Positions 13,396 to 24,800 of a stretch of DNA of 64,000 bases are shown here, in pieces (position 1 is the stretch's first letter; every line of letters starts with the position of its first letter). The notes beneath the pieces were generated by a model. The model worked only from the letters and a program-made list of their open reading frames with translations, made no database searches and was not told the origin of the DNA. Location: positions 57,195,613 through 57,259,612 of the forward strand of contig NC_088171.1 of the NCBI RefSeq assembly GCF_028769735.1, written 5' to 3'. The position numbers and the translations under genes are program-made. This DNA comes from Zonotrichia leucophrys gambelii (taxonomy: Eukaryota; Chordata; Aves; Passeriformes; Passerellidae).

Positions 13396-13408
13396 GTTAA
13401 AGATTAAT
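13396..13408 (+). promoter_or_regulatory. HNF1-like site, proximal
   Basis: GTTAAAGATTAAT matches the HNF1 palindrome at 10 of 12 specified bases. It starts 18 bp after the start of the distal site and ends 17 bp before the TATA box. It may be a second site or the remnant of a duplicated one. Confidence 0.55.
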
Positions 13409-13425
13409 ACTCAGGCAAAGCACTG

Positions 13426-13432
13426 TATAAAT
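13426..13432 (+). promoter_or_regulatory. IGFBP1 TATA box
   Basis: TATAAAT, about 85 bp before the chosen start codon and downstream of two HNF1-like sites. By normal spacing it would place transcription initiation near 13455-13462, giving a 5' UTR of about 55 nt. An ATG at 13431 overlaps the box and so cannot be translated from this promoter. Confidence 0.8.
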
Positions 13433-13514
13433 GGCCCGGGCAAGCCGAATGTACGTGAGGTGCCTCCTGCTCTCAGGCCGCCAAGCTGCCCTCGCCCGGC
13501 CCCTGCTCAGCGGC

Positions 13515-13896
13515 ATGAGTGGCCCGCAGTGCGCGCTGTGCCGCGGCTGGCTCCGGGCGCTGCTGCTCCGGGCGCTGCTGCTGCTGCAGGCCGCCCGCCT
13601 CGCCCGCGGCGCGCAGCCCGTGCTCTGCGCCCCCTGCACCCCGGAGAAGCTCGCTCGGTGCCCGCCCGTCCCGCCCGACTGTCCGGAGGCTGCTCGGCAG
13701 CCGGGCTGCGGCTGCTGTCAGATCTGCGCTCTCGGGCCGGGGCAGCCCTGTGGGGTCTACACCGCCCGCTGCCGCCTGGGACTCCGCTGCCGCATCCCTG
13801 CAGGAGAGTCCCGGCCGCTCTCCGCCCTCATCCAGGGGCACGGGACGTGCTTGCCCGCCAGCGAGGCCGGAGAGATGCGTACAGAAGAGCCGGCAG
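13515..13896 (+). CDS. IGFBP1: IGFBP1 coding exon 1: signal peptide and IGF-binding domain
   Basis: IGFBP1 is a secreted carrier of IGF-I and IGF-II that controls their access to the IGF1 receptor. The joined exons 13515-13896, 15512-15690, 17223-17348 and 18499-18630 encode 272 residues (human 259). Exon 1 gives a hydrophobic leucine-rich signal peptide (residues 1 to about 33). The IGFBP domain follows with all twelve cysteines (38, 41, 49, 56, 65, 67, 68, 71, 79, 86, 92, 112) and the family motif GCGCCQIC at 64-71. The donor is CAG/GTACCG, phase 1. I chose the ATG at 13515 because the in-frame ATGs at 13431 and 13449 lie at or upstream of the expected cap site. The exon is CpG-rich. The identification over other IGFBPs rests on the linker and C-terminal exons. 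Confidence 0.95.
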
Positions 13897-15511
13897 GTAC
13901 CGCGCCATCGCGTCCCCTCACGGGCCCGCTCGGGAGCTGCGGGCACGGCCCTCGCCGAGGGCGACCGGAGGAATTGGCAGGCGCGACGTGGGCTAAGGGA
14001 GCCAGAAGCTGGGAACAATGAGCGAAGTTAGGGAGGCTTCTGAAATATAGGGAGGCTGGAATGCACTTTCCAGGGAAACGTGCTCTGACCTGTTCCAGCT
14101 GAGATGCATCCTGGTGCCGTAGCTAAGATGTTCGCAACAGGCTAGTACGCTGCAATCTGAAAACATGAAAACCCTAAAGCATAAAGATGGCACAATGAAG
14201 AATAACTACAATAAAGTATCTGGGAGGCTGCAGACAATTTTTCTTTAGTAGCAGACAGTAGCTGGAGTAGGACAAATGTTTTATAGGCTTTGGTTATGTC
14301 CATCTGTAAAAGTCATGAAAAGGCTTGTGCCTGGGAATAAAATGTACCTTGAGCAATGGAGTGCTAGCCAAATTATCTTGAGGCAAAAAGGCATCTCAAG
14401 CATCTTAGACTCTATGATGGGCAGGAACTTCTTCAGTGTTATTTTAGTATTTTTCAATTTATTATTATTATTATAATGATGATGATTGTTATTATTATTA
14501 TTTTCATCATCGCTACTGCTATGTCTATGAAGTAGTTATTAAGGTAAATCGGTAGCATTACAGAAATAATCATCATTGACTCAAAATAACAATAGCCATT
14601 AGTAGGAGTAAGTGGAGTTTCTCTCGTAGTTGAGGGGGTGGGGAAGGCAGAGAACAGTGACCAAATTGAGTATTTAATCTACCTGCATTATATTTGATTT
14701 GATTTTTCCAGAGTTTGCTAGATTCATTCCTTCCTTACTTTCTTTCTTCCTTTCCTTGCCTCCTCAATTTCTCACCTTCATTTTTTCTTGAACATTATCA
14801 ATCTATTGCCTGTTTACAGCCTTGATCCAGCAAGTAATTTAGGTACATAAAAATTTTATCCTATGATGAATCTCCTGCAATTGCAAAGAGCTTCTCTTGC
14901 TTTCAGTGGAAGAGTTCACACATGCTGATTTAGGCACTGGTATGAAGGCCATGATCAGGCAGAAACAAATATTTTCTGCCAGTTCTTTGCTATTTGATCT
15001 ACTGCAGGTCAGCAGGAGCTACTTCTGGCCCCTTCTTATTTATAAGGCAAGAGCACAGTACAGGATACCATGGGATGAGGTCTTGACCATTTCCTTTCAT
15101 GAATAAAACCTGAAGTACATCACGCTGACAAAAATCTAAATTCATTACAAGTTTAACATCAATCTTTTCTCATTTAGCCAAGTTTCTACAACCCACTGTA
15201 GTTGAGAAGGTTTTTTTTTCGCTTCTAACAGATGGGCTGCAACTTCATCTTTGGGATTCAAGTAATTTTGAAGGATCATAAAATAACCAATTTGTTAGAG
15301 AATACCTGCTGAGCCCTTCTATGAATTTATTATCAAAATATAATTTGCCATGCTGCACATGTAATTTATTCCTACAGGATCTACTGTAATGGATGTCTTA
15401 GATATTACTTTTTCTTTTCTTTTGGTTGATCTTTCTTTTCACCTTTTTAAACTTTGAGAAATAAGTGCCAAATTTCACTGAAGATGTTTACTTTAATATC
15501 ATCACTTCCAG
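13897..15511 (+). other. IGFBP1 intron 1
   Basis: 1615-bp GT-AG intron, phase 1, ending in 'cacttccag'. Apart from an ATT/GAT-type microsatellite (about 14458-14505) I see nothing notable in it. Confidence 0.9.
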
Positions 15512-15690
15512 ATTCTATAGAACCTGATGATATGCCTCTGGAAAGCACTGAAATAACACAGGATCAGCAGCTGAACTATCAGTTGATGTTTCCCATAGGC
15601 CAGGATAAATCAATTCCCTGGAATTCCATCACTGCGTATGAAAACATGAAAGCAAAGAGAATATCTGAATTCAAGAAATGGAAAGAGCAG
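15512..15690 (+). CDS. IGFBP1: IGFBP1 coding exon 2: linker
   Basis: This exon encodes residues 128-187, the variable linker between the two cysteine-rich domains. It has no cysteine, as expected. The first two bases complete an aspartate codon begun in exon 1. The stretch ESTEIT and the end ISEFKKWKEQ align with the human IGFBP1 linker (ESTEIT, and IKKWKE at the end). This distinguishes the gene from the other five family members. The acceptor is TTCCAG and the donor is CAG/GTGGGT, phase 0. Confidence 0.95.
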
Positions 15691-17222
15691 GTGGGTTTTC
15701 TTTGTAAAACTTTTAGAGACCATTTCAGTAGAGACTTGCAAAATGTCTGGAGACAAAATGACAAAATGTCTGGAGCCATAATAACATGTGTGCATCAGGT
15801 ATGTCCTAAACAGACTTCATGCAGAGGCTGAATGTTTCACCATATTTACAATCAGATTATAATGTGCCCCCTTAATTTGCAAGAATCTATATTAAATTCT
15901 TGGACTACTTTTTAGTTTTAGTTAAGAAAAGGCATTTTTCACTGGTCCAACACACAGCAAAATAAAAGGGAGTCCTATGAAGTTATTGATGAAACATCAA
16001 TTTAAAACAAAATGTGATTCACTCTGATCACAAGGAAACACTATTAAGTGTATTTATGTAGAAAGAAAAAAACCTCCACAATTAAAGTGGGGCTCGACAC
16101 TGCAAAATCCTACTGGGCAATGACAATGCACGGCCTTTGCAAGCAGGTTTGTGTTCCACTTGGGAGCACCAGACAACCACAGTTAGACAGGTCCCAGGCG
16201 GCAGCCACGCCCCTGCATTATGGAGATGGGTTAGTTGGGCAGCACAGAAGCTTTGGTTCGTAATGGTCACTGACAAAATGGCAAAGAAAAAGAAAACATA
16301 TACTAATCACCACCCTACCTTAAGAAGCCTCATTCCATATCCAGAACAGGACTTAATCATTGATTGAGTTTGAATATGTACGTGTGCTGTTAGGGGCAAT
16401 TCTGATTTTTAGGGCTTCTGCTTTTCTCACTGTGAGCCACAGATAAACCCACAGACTGGAATATGACAGCTTATATGAGGGGCTAACATGGCAGGTTTTG
16501 CAAAAGCAGAGTTTATGGTTTCACTCAGAAGTAGACATATTTATTCAGTTACTTTAGCTTTCTTGTACTGATTCAAATGTGTTAGGTACTATTGATGTAC
16601 AGAAATTGTGACTTTGAAAAAGAGAGCCAGCAAATTGTGAAAACAGTGAATATTGCAAACAGTTCTTCATTCCCGGTTCCAAGAACTTTGGGGTTTGGTC
16701 CCAGAGCTATAGAATGGCTCCATGTTGCTTTGGCAACAGTTCTGTCCTGTACAAAAGATAAAAAACGTTCAGATATTTGTTCTTGCACCATCTCTGTATG
16801 TCTCGTACCTATCTTCCATATATCAACACAGCACGAGCCATGGCAACCTGGAAAACATGACCAATCTCATGTACCAGTCTTCTAACTTCCACCTCCCTGT
16901 AAGAGGAGAGATTGTATCCCCTAAGCAGTAATGTGTTTACTTAGTACAGGTTAAATTTTCTTGAGTGGCAATTTAAGGACTAAAATCTCCATGTTTATAG
17001 AACAGAAAAAAACTCAAGAATAAAAACAAAGGTCTGAATGCAACACCAGAGTTTTCTGGGTGTGCTTCTACTGAAAAAAAGAAAAACTACATGCAAAACA
17101 GTCCGGTGTAGACTTTTTGCCTAATAAGTATTTTCAGCTTTTTACTGTCTATATTCTGATCACCTTTTGTGTGGCTGATTTACTTGTGATTTTTTATATT
17201 CACTATCCTGGTATTCTTGCAG
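15691..17222 (+). other. IGFBP1 intron 2
   Basis: 1532-bp GT-AG intron, phase 0. The acceptor reads TTGCAGAG, so a second AG follows the first by two bases; using it would shift the frame. No repeats or embedded genes were recognised. Confidence 0.9.
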
Positions 17223-17348
17223 AGTCCTTGTCAGAAGGAGCTTTACAGAGCCCTGTATAAATTGGTGGAGGCTCAGAGAAGCAGAGGGGAGATTTACAAA
17301 TTTTACTTGCCCAACTGCAACAAGAATGGATTTTACCACAGCAAACAG
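17223..17348 (+). CDS. IGFBP1: IGFBP1 coding exon 3: start of thyroglobulin type-1 domain
   Basis: Residues 188-229. SPCQKELY opens the C-terminal domain (cysteine 190). The segment KFYLPNCNKNGFYHSKQ (cysteine 219) is almost identical to human IGFBP1. The exon is exactly 42 codons, phase 0 at both ends, with donor CAG/GTGCGT. Together with exon 4 it forms the thyroglobulin type-1 fold that cooperates with the N-domain in IGF binding. Confidence 0.95.
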
Positions 17349-18498
17349 GTGCGTGCCTTTTCCCTGCTCTCTGCTCACAGCAGTGCTGTGACTAGCCTGA
17401 TACAGCCAACCCTTTCACAGCCCTCTGCTCCCAAACTCACAAGTTTGCAGCAGGTTGCGAAAACAGGGATGCTTAGAGCAGATGGTTTGTCCTTCTCTTC
17501 AAGGTGAGCTGCCTGCTAGTGGCTGTCAGCAATAGAGGCAAAAGTCTTCTCCCTTCACAAAACAGGTGTACTCAAAGCCTTTTCCAAAATATTTTAACCC
17601 TATCTGCTCCCATGTACCTGATTTGTTAGCATTCAGTCAGTTGACATTAATTCATAAGATCTGCCATACTACCTGCCAAAACCCATTGAATATATAATAA
17701 TCACTATGTAAAAAGAGGGCTCTCAGCTTACAGGCAGCAGAAAACCTACACAGACAGTGGAAAAAAAAAACCACTTTAGAGTAAGATTAACCTTCTGAAA
17801 GCCTAACAAAAATACTGATTTGTGCTGCCTATGGATTATGTTATTTGCTCATTTCCATTATACCCTCAAAAAAACCTTTTGCAAGTTACAGTGAGAGTAA
17901 TCTGCAAAACTAACGAAAGCTCCAAACCTCAAGCCACACCCTGTAACCACAGGTCATGCACACAAATTTAGTAGGTCTGCACAATTCTGTGTCACCAGGA
18001 CTCCTTGGTTTTGGGCATACCATCACAGTGTGACTCACAAACACTGTGACCTGGGATCTAATCAAGCACAAACAGAAACCGGTTTAAGCCCCTCCTCAAG
18101 AAAAAAACCCCAAAACATATCACCTTTTTTGTCTCCTTGTGTGAAGAGACAGAAAATTCAATCACTGCTCTCACCCTATAAGAATGCGTATTCTGCTGCC
18201 CTTCATTTCTCACACTGGCGCTGGGAGACACTGCTTTTTTCTGCTGCTGTTCACCAAGGGCTGGACAGTTTTAAATCTGAAGTTTCTCTTGTGATAGCTG
18301 AGCTTAGGTCTTGGTTCCCTAACTGAGTGTGTTGTTTAGAGGCTCTGTAGACCGCTGCATTCAAAACAAGACTATGCATGGCAGGTCTCCATCTTCTGAT
18401 CCTGATTGTGTCCATCACCTCTACTGGCAGTACCTCACAGGTAATCTTACAGTTACTTATTGTGTTTGTTTTTTTTTTTTTTGCTAATACTATTCTAG
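17349..18498 (+). other. IGFBP1 intron 3
   Basis: 1150-bp GT-AG intron, phase 0, with a T-rich tract shortly before the acceptor (about 18469-18482) and acceptor TTCTAG. Nothing else was recognised inside it. Confidence 0.9.
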
Positions 18499-18630
18499 TG
18501 TGAAACTTTGCTGAATGGAGAGTCTGCTGAATGCTGGTGTGTCTATCCAAAAAACGGCAGAAGAATTCCCGGATCTCCAGCAATTAAAGGAGACCCAGAA
18601 TGCCAACAGTATCTCAGCTCACAGGAATAA
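18499..18630 (+). CDS. IGFBP1: IGFBP1 coding exon 4: C-terminus with KGD
   Basis: Residues 230-272 and the TAA stop. The exon has the thyroglobulin core CWCVYPKNG (cysteines 241 and 243), the family pattern GRRIPGSP, and a final cysteine at 264. All six C-domain cysteines (190, 219, 230, 241, 243, 264) are present. The position of the mammalian integrin-binding RGD reads KGD (residues 259-261, bases 18586-18594). The acceptor is TTCTAG. Confidence 0.95.
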   Translation, partial: CETLLNGESAECWCVYPKNGRRIPGSPAIKGDPECQQYLSSQE

Positions 18631-19410
18631 AACTAAACCCCGAGGTTTTTCATGCCAAGTTTTCTGTGGGGCCTGTTATAGTCAGGAACCATTCCAGTCA
18701 GGAGCCATTTCAATAAGGTAGTCTTGTGCACCTGATTTTGAGTGTATGAGTAACCCCATAAAGTAACATTTTTACTGCCCTGAGATTGCCTACATATTTA
18801 AGTGATAAATGTGAGCTACTTCAAGATCAAATCCTATAATCTTGTATATTTGGTTTATATAATATTATATATACGCTCATATGTAAAGCTGATAAATTAT
18901 TTATTTCGCACTGCATGTGTTTTTGTCTTGATGTGTTGTTACTAATTTATATTCTCAAACACTTCATAACTTTATATTTAAATACTTAATATTATTGCGC
19001 TTAAATGTTGGAGGAAGCTGCAACTTAAGCATTCAAATGGCATAGCTATTGTAAAAAATGGCTTGTAAACTTGCATTTTTGTACTACATATTTATAGATG
19101 TAAAACTGAATTTTTAAAACTAGATTTCAGTAGAAAGCATGCTTAGAAACTTATTTAAAACATGTTTTGTGAACATATTATGTTACTTTTGCACCTCTGT
19201 TTCAATGCCAGTCTGTTTCTTAAAAAAGAAATATTAAATACCGAAGCTCCTGATGGGACAGTATTTGTATATTTTTTAAACATATGCACTGGATAAATGG
19301 CAAAACACAATATGATATTCTGCACCACCTTTGACGATGTAAGTCGTTCACAATGTTGACAATATTATTTAAAATGAGCTTGAGCTATTAAAAGTCTTCT
19401 GCTCTGCCCT
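18631..19410 (+). other. IGFBP1 3' UTR, AU-rich
   Basis: AT-rich non-coding sequence after the stop codon. I count seven ATTTA pentamers, starting at 18796, 18899, 18945, 18976, 19090, 19153 and 19367. AUUUA motifs are known in the 3' UTR of mammalian IGFBP1 mRNA and fit its short half-life. The 3' end is inferred from the signal at 19387. Confidence 0.75.
19387..19392 (+). terminator. Probable IGFBP1 polyadenylation signal
   Basis: ATTAAA followed 25-50 bases later by a T- and GT-rich stretch (TGTCTCTTGTTTTCTG). It would give a 3' UTR of about 780 bases. Another ATTAAA at 19233 lacks as good a downstream element. Confidence 0.6.
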
Positions 19411-21315
19411 TGTCTCTTGTTTTCTGCTTGTTTCCCTTCAACAGTCTGACCTCAGCAAGAAAACAGGCAAAAGTCTTGCAAATCTGCCTCTTGCATGCCA
19501 TGCTCCTTTTACATTCAATGAGTTTCCTTCTTTTGGTTTCCCTGCCCCATTGCCCTAGTCCTTTCCTCTCCAGTCCCAGCTGTGCCATGCAAGGCTCTGT
19601 CTTGGGCAAAACAGCTGCTTCCAAGGGAAGTTATTAAAAGATTTTCTAGAGAGGAAATTTGAATGCCCTTCTCCACTCAAATGCCCAAGGCAGCAGTATT
19701 AGTGCATTTAGAAGATAACATCAAGACTAGAAAGAGCCATTTCCTGCACATAAATTAGAAGTTATTAAAAGGAGGCTGGGAAAAAAACCAGCCTCACACG
19801 TTTTTCTGAAAGCAGAGAAGAGAGTGCTCCTGGCTTGGGGTACAGTTCATTTCCCTCCCCTACATGTTCCTTTGACTTAGTGATTGAGGAGAACAAGAGA
19901 ATGCAAGTGACTTCCGTTCTGGCTTCAAGTTGATTTTGTCCATGGCGAAATGGGTGTGGGACTAAGCAGTCACACAGGTGAAAACAGTATGCACCAGCCC
20001 TTCCTGTGAAAACAGCCGGGGAGGATAACATTTTCTAAGAATCTGGCCGAAGTGAAAGCCTAAAATTCTCCTGCCATTTGTTGGCACAAACTGAGTTTTA
20101 AATGGGAGAGGGAAGCTGCTTGTTGAAACTGCAAAGTGAAAGCGTGATCTCTGCTCTCCCTGTCACGTTTCTCTGGCTTCATACATTGCACTTGCTGACT
20201 GTGTTGTATCTGCATGACAGTGTCTGCCAATCCAATGAGGGTCTATTAAACCGCTCTAGATGTAAAACTGTGGATATAGTACTGACCTCCTTTGTGAAGT
20301 CTTTTGAGATCTTCCCAAGGAAAGCACTGCAAAAAAGCAGTCAATGGTATTGGTATTGTAACTAACTAATGTCTAACAGCCCCGTGATGAGCTGCTGGCT
20401 AAAACTGTGTTGCACCACTGCACCACATTCACTATGTCAAAATGCTTGGCAGTCTCTGTATCAAAATAATGAAGAAGCAGCAAGTTTTGGAGTTCTTTTC
20501 AGGGAGTGTGCTCAGCATGGAACAATTGTAATGGCATTGCCAAGTGACAATGGTGAAGAAAAGAGGGGAAATCATAGTGTCACAGTTACAGCACACTCTT
20601 AAGAGTACTCTGATTGCTCTTACCACAGACCTTCTTTTTGTTGGGATTATTATACATATAGGGGAAATGTTAATAGTTTATGTAGTAATAGTCTATTTGC
20701 AGAATAGCAATCCAGTGGACAACTACTTCCAGCATTTTACAGGGTGGAAAGTTCCCATCCTAGCTATAAGAAATTGGAGTTTTCAGTAGGGACGGTGGTT
20801 TAGGAGATACTCTTTCCTCTAATTGTTAAGTACCAGAAGCAGAAGTTACTTTGTGCAACATTCAGGAATGATAGGACAATTTCTTAGAAGTGTTTAACCC
20901 CTTACTTCCCACTGAAAGTGCCAGGGGAGGAGTGCCTCCTTATCTGCAATTTGGCCTCCTATGATATCTCGCCAGGACTCACCAAGACAGACGTGCTCAG
21001 CTGTTGAGTAGAGCTGTTGGACTAGAACCAGACTCTTCCATATACTGGGATTAGGACTAATACAAGGAGGCAAAGCAGGCAAATTTTATCTTCCCTATAA
21101 AAATTCTGCTGGGAGCTTAGACTACATTTACACCATAGATGACATACACCTTGCTCTGTCCTAATTTTTATGATCAGCCTCAAACATCAGGGTAAAAAGT
21201 CAAAGGTCTTCAGTTTTTCTCTGTTTTATTTTTTCTGTTTGTGGAGCACTTAGGTTTTGTTATTTTAGTGGTTGTTTGGTTGGTTGGTTTTGGTTTTGGT
21301 TTTGTTTTGTTGGAG
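19411..21315. other. Intergenic DNA between convergent genes, no gene recognised
   Basis: Ordinary AT-rich sequence. Open frames are under 90 codons, on both strands, with no recognisable domain. The last about 45 bases (21268-21312) are GT-rich low complexity leading into the pyrimidine tract. Confidence 0.6.
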
Positions 21316-21830
21316 TTCTCTCTCCTCTCCTCCTCCTCTCCTCTCCTCTCCTCTCCTCTCCTCCTCTCCTCTCCTCTCCTCTCCTCTCCTCTCCTCTCCT
21401 CTCTCTCCTCTCCTCTCCTCTCCTCTCCTCTCCTCTCCTCTCCTCTCCTCTCCTCTCCTCTCCTCTCTCTCCTCTCCTCTCCTCTCCTCTCTCCTCTCCT
21501 TCTCTCCTCTCCTCTCTCTCCTCTCCTCTCCTCTCCTCTTCCTCTCCTTCTCTCCTCCTCTCCTCTCCTCTCCTCTCCTCTCCTCTCCTCTCCTCTTCCT
21601 CTCCTCTCTCTCTCCTTCTCTCCTCTCCTCCTCCCTCCCTCCCCTCCCCTCCCTCCCCTCCCCTCCCCTCCCCTCCCTCCCTCTCCTCTCCTCTCCTCTC
21701 CTCTCCTCTCCTCTCCTCTCCTCTCCTCTCCTCTCCTCTCCTCTCCTCTCCTCTCCTCTCCTCTCCTCTCCTCTCCTCTCCTCTCCTCTCCTCTCCTCTC
21801 CTCTCCTCTCCTCTCCTCTCCTCCTTTTCC
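21316..21830 (+). repeat. 515-bp pure pyrimidine tract, mainly (TCCTC)n
   Basis: Every base from 21316 to 21830 on the + strand is C or T. Most of it is the pentamer TCCTC, with variant blocks (CTCTCTCC, CTTCTCTCC, and CCCTC-type units around 21629-21680). The last about 140 bp (21683-21822) are uninterrupted pentamers. The long Ser/Leu/Pro or Arg/Gly/Glu frames through it are artefacts. Confidence 0.98.
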
Positions 21831-24800
21831 ATGTGTCAGCTGACAGTGCTGGCTTCAGTGTGTGCCTGCTGCAATGGTTCCTCCTGTGCTAGCAAGCCAA
21901 GGCTGGTGGGAATGGATGGGCAAACAAGGAAGGTGCCACAGGATATTCACCCAGCTCAAGTGTGTAGCTGGATGTGTAAAGGAGATGTACTGATCCTTGT
22001 TATTTCATATTCACTTGCATTTCTCCTACTCTACCTAAAAAGAAATTAGCTGTTGGAATGTCTTAGATGAGCATCTGTGATGTTTGGTTCATGTCATCTG
22101 AGAACCCTGCCTACCCAGTTTGCGTTTCTTCTTGCCAAAACCATCAGGTTTGCTGCAGCAGGGTTTTTTCCAGCCATGCCTCCTCCTGCCCATGGCCTAC
22201 TGCCAGCTGCAAAATGTTCATAGCACAGAAATGAGGTCACTGCCTTCTGTACTTCATTTTATACCCATTGTTTCCCCTAAAGCTGTCCAAAGACAACCAA
22301 AAATCACCTGGTATTGGCCTCTGCTTATACTGAGTCAGTTCTGCTCATTGCTTTGGTGTTCAGCAGAGACACATTTGTATCAGCTAGAGTTGGCAGAAAG
22401 TGAGGGGAGAGAAAGGAGTAGAGAAATGGTGGTGAAGGGTAGGCAACCCTAACACTGAAAGATCATCATAATCTCTGTCACTTCTCTACCACAAGAACAT
22501 ATGCTTTGGAAAAGGACTTGGGGAACAATTTACTGCAGACCCAGTCCAAAATGCATTTTAAGATATTAAGCACATGAAAATTTAGCGTTTTACTTTACAA
22601 ACAAACATATTCCTTTGATCTTGCACTTGCTAATGTTAGTCTTAAACACAGAAAAAAATTAAAAGGTAAATGAAAAATGCATCATATATAGCTTTCTTTC
22701 CTCAGGGAGAAGAAAAGTGGGATAGAAAGGAATGGCACATGGCAGAGACTTGTCACAGGATTTACTGCCTTTCTGGAAAGCATTCAGCTCCCATAGCACT
22801 AGTTATTAAAAGGGAATCCTAAAAAAATGCTAAAACAGAGCAGGTTTTTTTCTGCAAAGTCAGAAATAAAGATGCATGTTCTTTACCAGCAGTTTAGCAA
22901 CACTGACTTTTCAGAATTATGTTTCTACACACATCATTGCTTTGCTATTGCAGAACAACACTGATGTCTAGCCCCTGCTCAACCCATTATAATAATTAAT
23001 AATAGTAATAGTAATAATAATAATAATAATAACAACAACACACTAAAAATAAAATAATAAAGAAAAAATGCCTTTAAAAAAAAAGATCCAAACTACTCAC
23101 TCCAAGCTAGAGTCTCTCATCATGCTGCAAACTGAGTGGTCAAGTTCTATATGTATCTTTAGACAACACTTTTGAAGTTGGTCTACTTTTCCTCAGCTGT
23201 CACTCCACTGATAAACCACTAGCCTAAACAATCTCCCCAGGCTGCACTGAAGACAGTTCTCATGTTTTCCGTTTACCAAGACATTTCACATTTATGGACC
23301 AATTGACGTACATTGCATTAAGAAGTGGGCAGGTATCCAGACTGCACAGAAAAGTAGAGTATGAACATCTTAACAAATATCTAATTGTGTTTATTTGACT
23401 CCGAGGTTCAGATAGGTGGTATATATTGAGTAACAGTAGCAGAGTTGGTGGGAGTGGAAGGCTTCTCTTACACCCTATGTTACGTAGCCATTTTTTAGGT
23501 TAAAGGTGGGAGGGAACAAAGAAGGAGAGGATCTGTTAGGAACACAGCCACTTTGTTCCATATTACCAGTTAGTACCATAAAACCAGCAGTGGAGCAGGA
23601 GCCCAAACATACCAGCACTTGCGAAATAGCTCCGACGATAGCTCTGCCAACAAACATCTCTCCCTCCTTTTCTCCTCCCTTGACTTATGACTTCCCCCAT
23701 AGAGCAAAGTTCATGCAAGGAAGCTACTGTGAGGGCACAGGGAGAGGGATAGCATCCCACGAGGAAGATGTGGGAGCAAGGGAGCTCTTGGATGTTGCGG
23801 TAAGGTTAAATATAAAATTTAGTCCATTCCAGATCATGGCTGTTTTATTTTGAAAAAGTTTCTGCTCATCTCTTCAGTTACCTTCTTGGATTATCAAATC
23901 TGAGTGGCAGCATGGGCAGCCCAGCAGAGACAAGGGTACACAAGGGAAGGCAGGGACTGTGCTTGACTCCTTGCTGCTTCCTTACTAGCCACATTTTCCA
24001 TCAGGGGGAGGGCCTGACCAACAGACACAGCTCTTCTAGCAGAGCCTTTGTGCTACAGTTCTGCTAAGCTGAGTACAGCATAGGCAGTCATCCTCTTGCT
24101 CTCAGTCTCCTCCAACGTAGACATAAGCTAACAAAAAGCAGCAATATTGTGCCTATACTGAAGCTTTTAATTGCGTAATCATGCAAATGGTGACAGGTGA
24201 TCTTTTTCTCTCTCTCACTGAGTGCTTTGTGGTGAACGCACCAAGCTGATGTGGAAATGCTGAGGTTCTTTGGAATTGTATCTTAGTGTGAGATGTCTGT
24301 GGAGGCCTAGAGCAAATGGTGGATATAACAGTCATCATCTTTTATATTTTTTCTTTGCCTGCATTTTCTGTTTATTTCTGCTTTGGCAGCTAAAGTATTA
24401 TCATTTATCCCCAGCAAGAACAGAAAAAGGAGATCAGCAACAAATTACTGGTAGTTTGGTAATAGCAGCTGTAGAAATGTACGGCAGCATCTGAAGGCAG
24501 AGGGTTGCGTGCAGCATCCCTATGATAAAACAATAATCAATTGTAGAAGCTTAGTTAGGCCTTACTGAGTGCAATTTACATGATACATAGCAGACATAGG
24601 AAACAAGTTTCACCTTGAATATTCTCGATATGGCATAAGCAGGCAAAAATAGCCTCTGCTCTCCAGTTGCAAGGAGTGAGGGAAATGCACTCTCAACCTG
24701 GCTCTTGTAAGGAAGTCCTTCCATTTTTGGAAGGTATTACCACAAATGGGTATGGGAAGCGGTCCTTCTCAGTGACATTTTCTTTAGAACTTTTCAGATT

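Larger units (their letters stand above)
13420..14010. other. CpG-rich island over IGFBP1 exon 1
   Basis: The promoter-proximal DNA, exon 1 and the first about 110 bp of intron 1 are rich in G+C and in CpG, in contrast to the AT-rich DNA on both sides. Long open frames on both strands here are a by-product of this composition. Confidence 0.8.

Noticed and set aside
13304..14031. Alternative long frames on both strands over IGFBP1 exon 1
   Set aside because: Composition-driven shadows; only the frame from 13515 has the signal peptide and twelve-cysteine pattern and splices in phase to the other exons.
17225..17348. Use of the second AG (17223-17224) as IGFBP1 exon 3 acceptor
   Set aside because: It would remove two bases and break the frame; the first AG gives SPCQKELY in phase with exon 2.
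21241..22049. Long overlapping frames on both strands rich in Ser/Leu/Pro or Glu/Arg/Gly
   Set aside because: They are translations of the pyrimidine tract, which lacks stop codons in most frames; there is no conserved domain.
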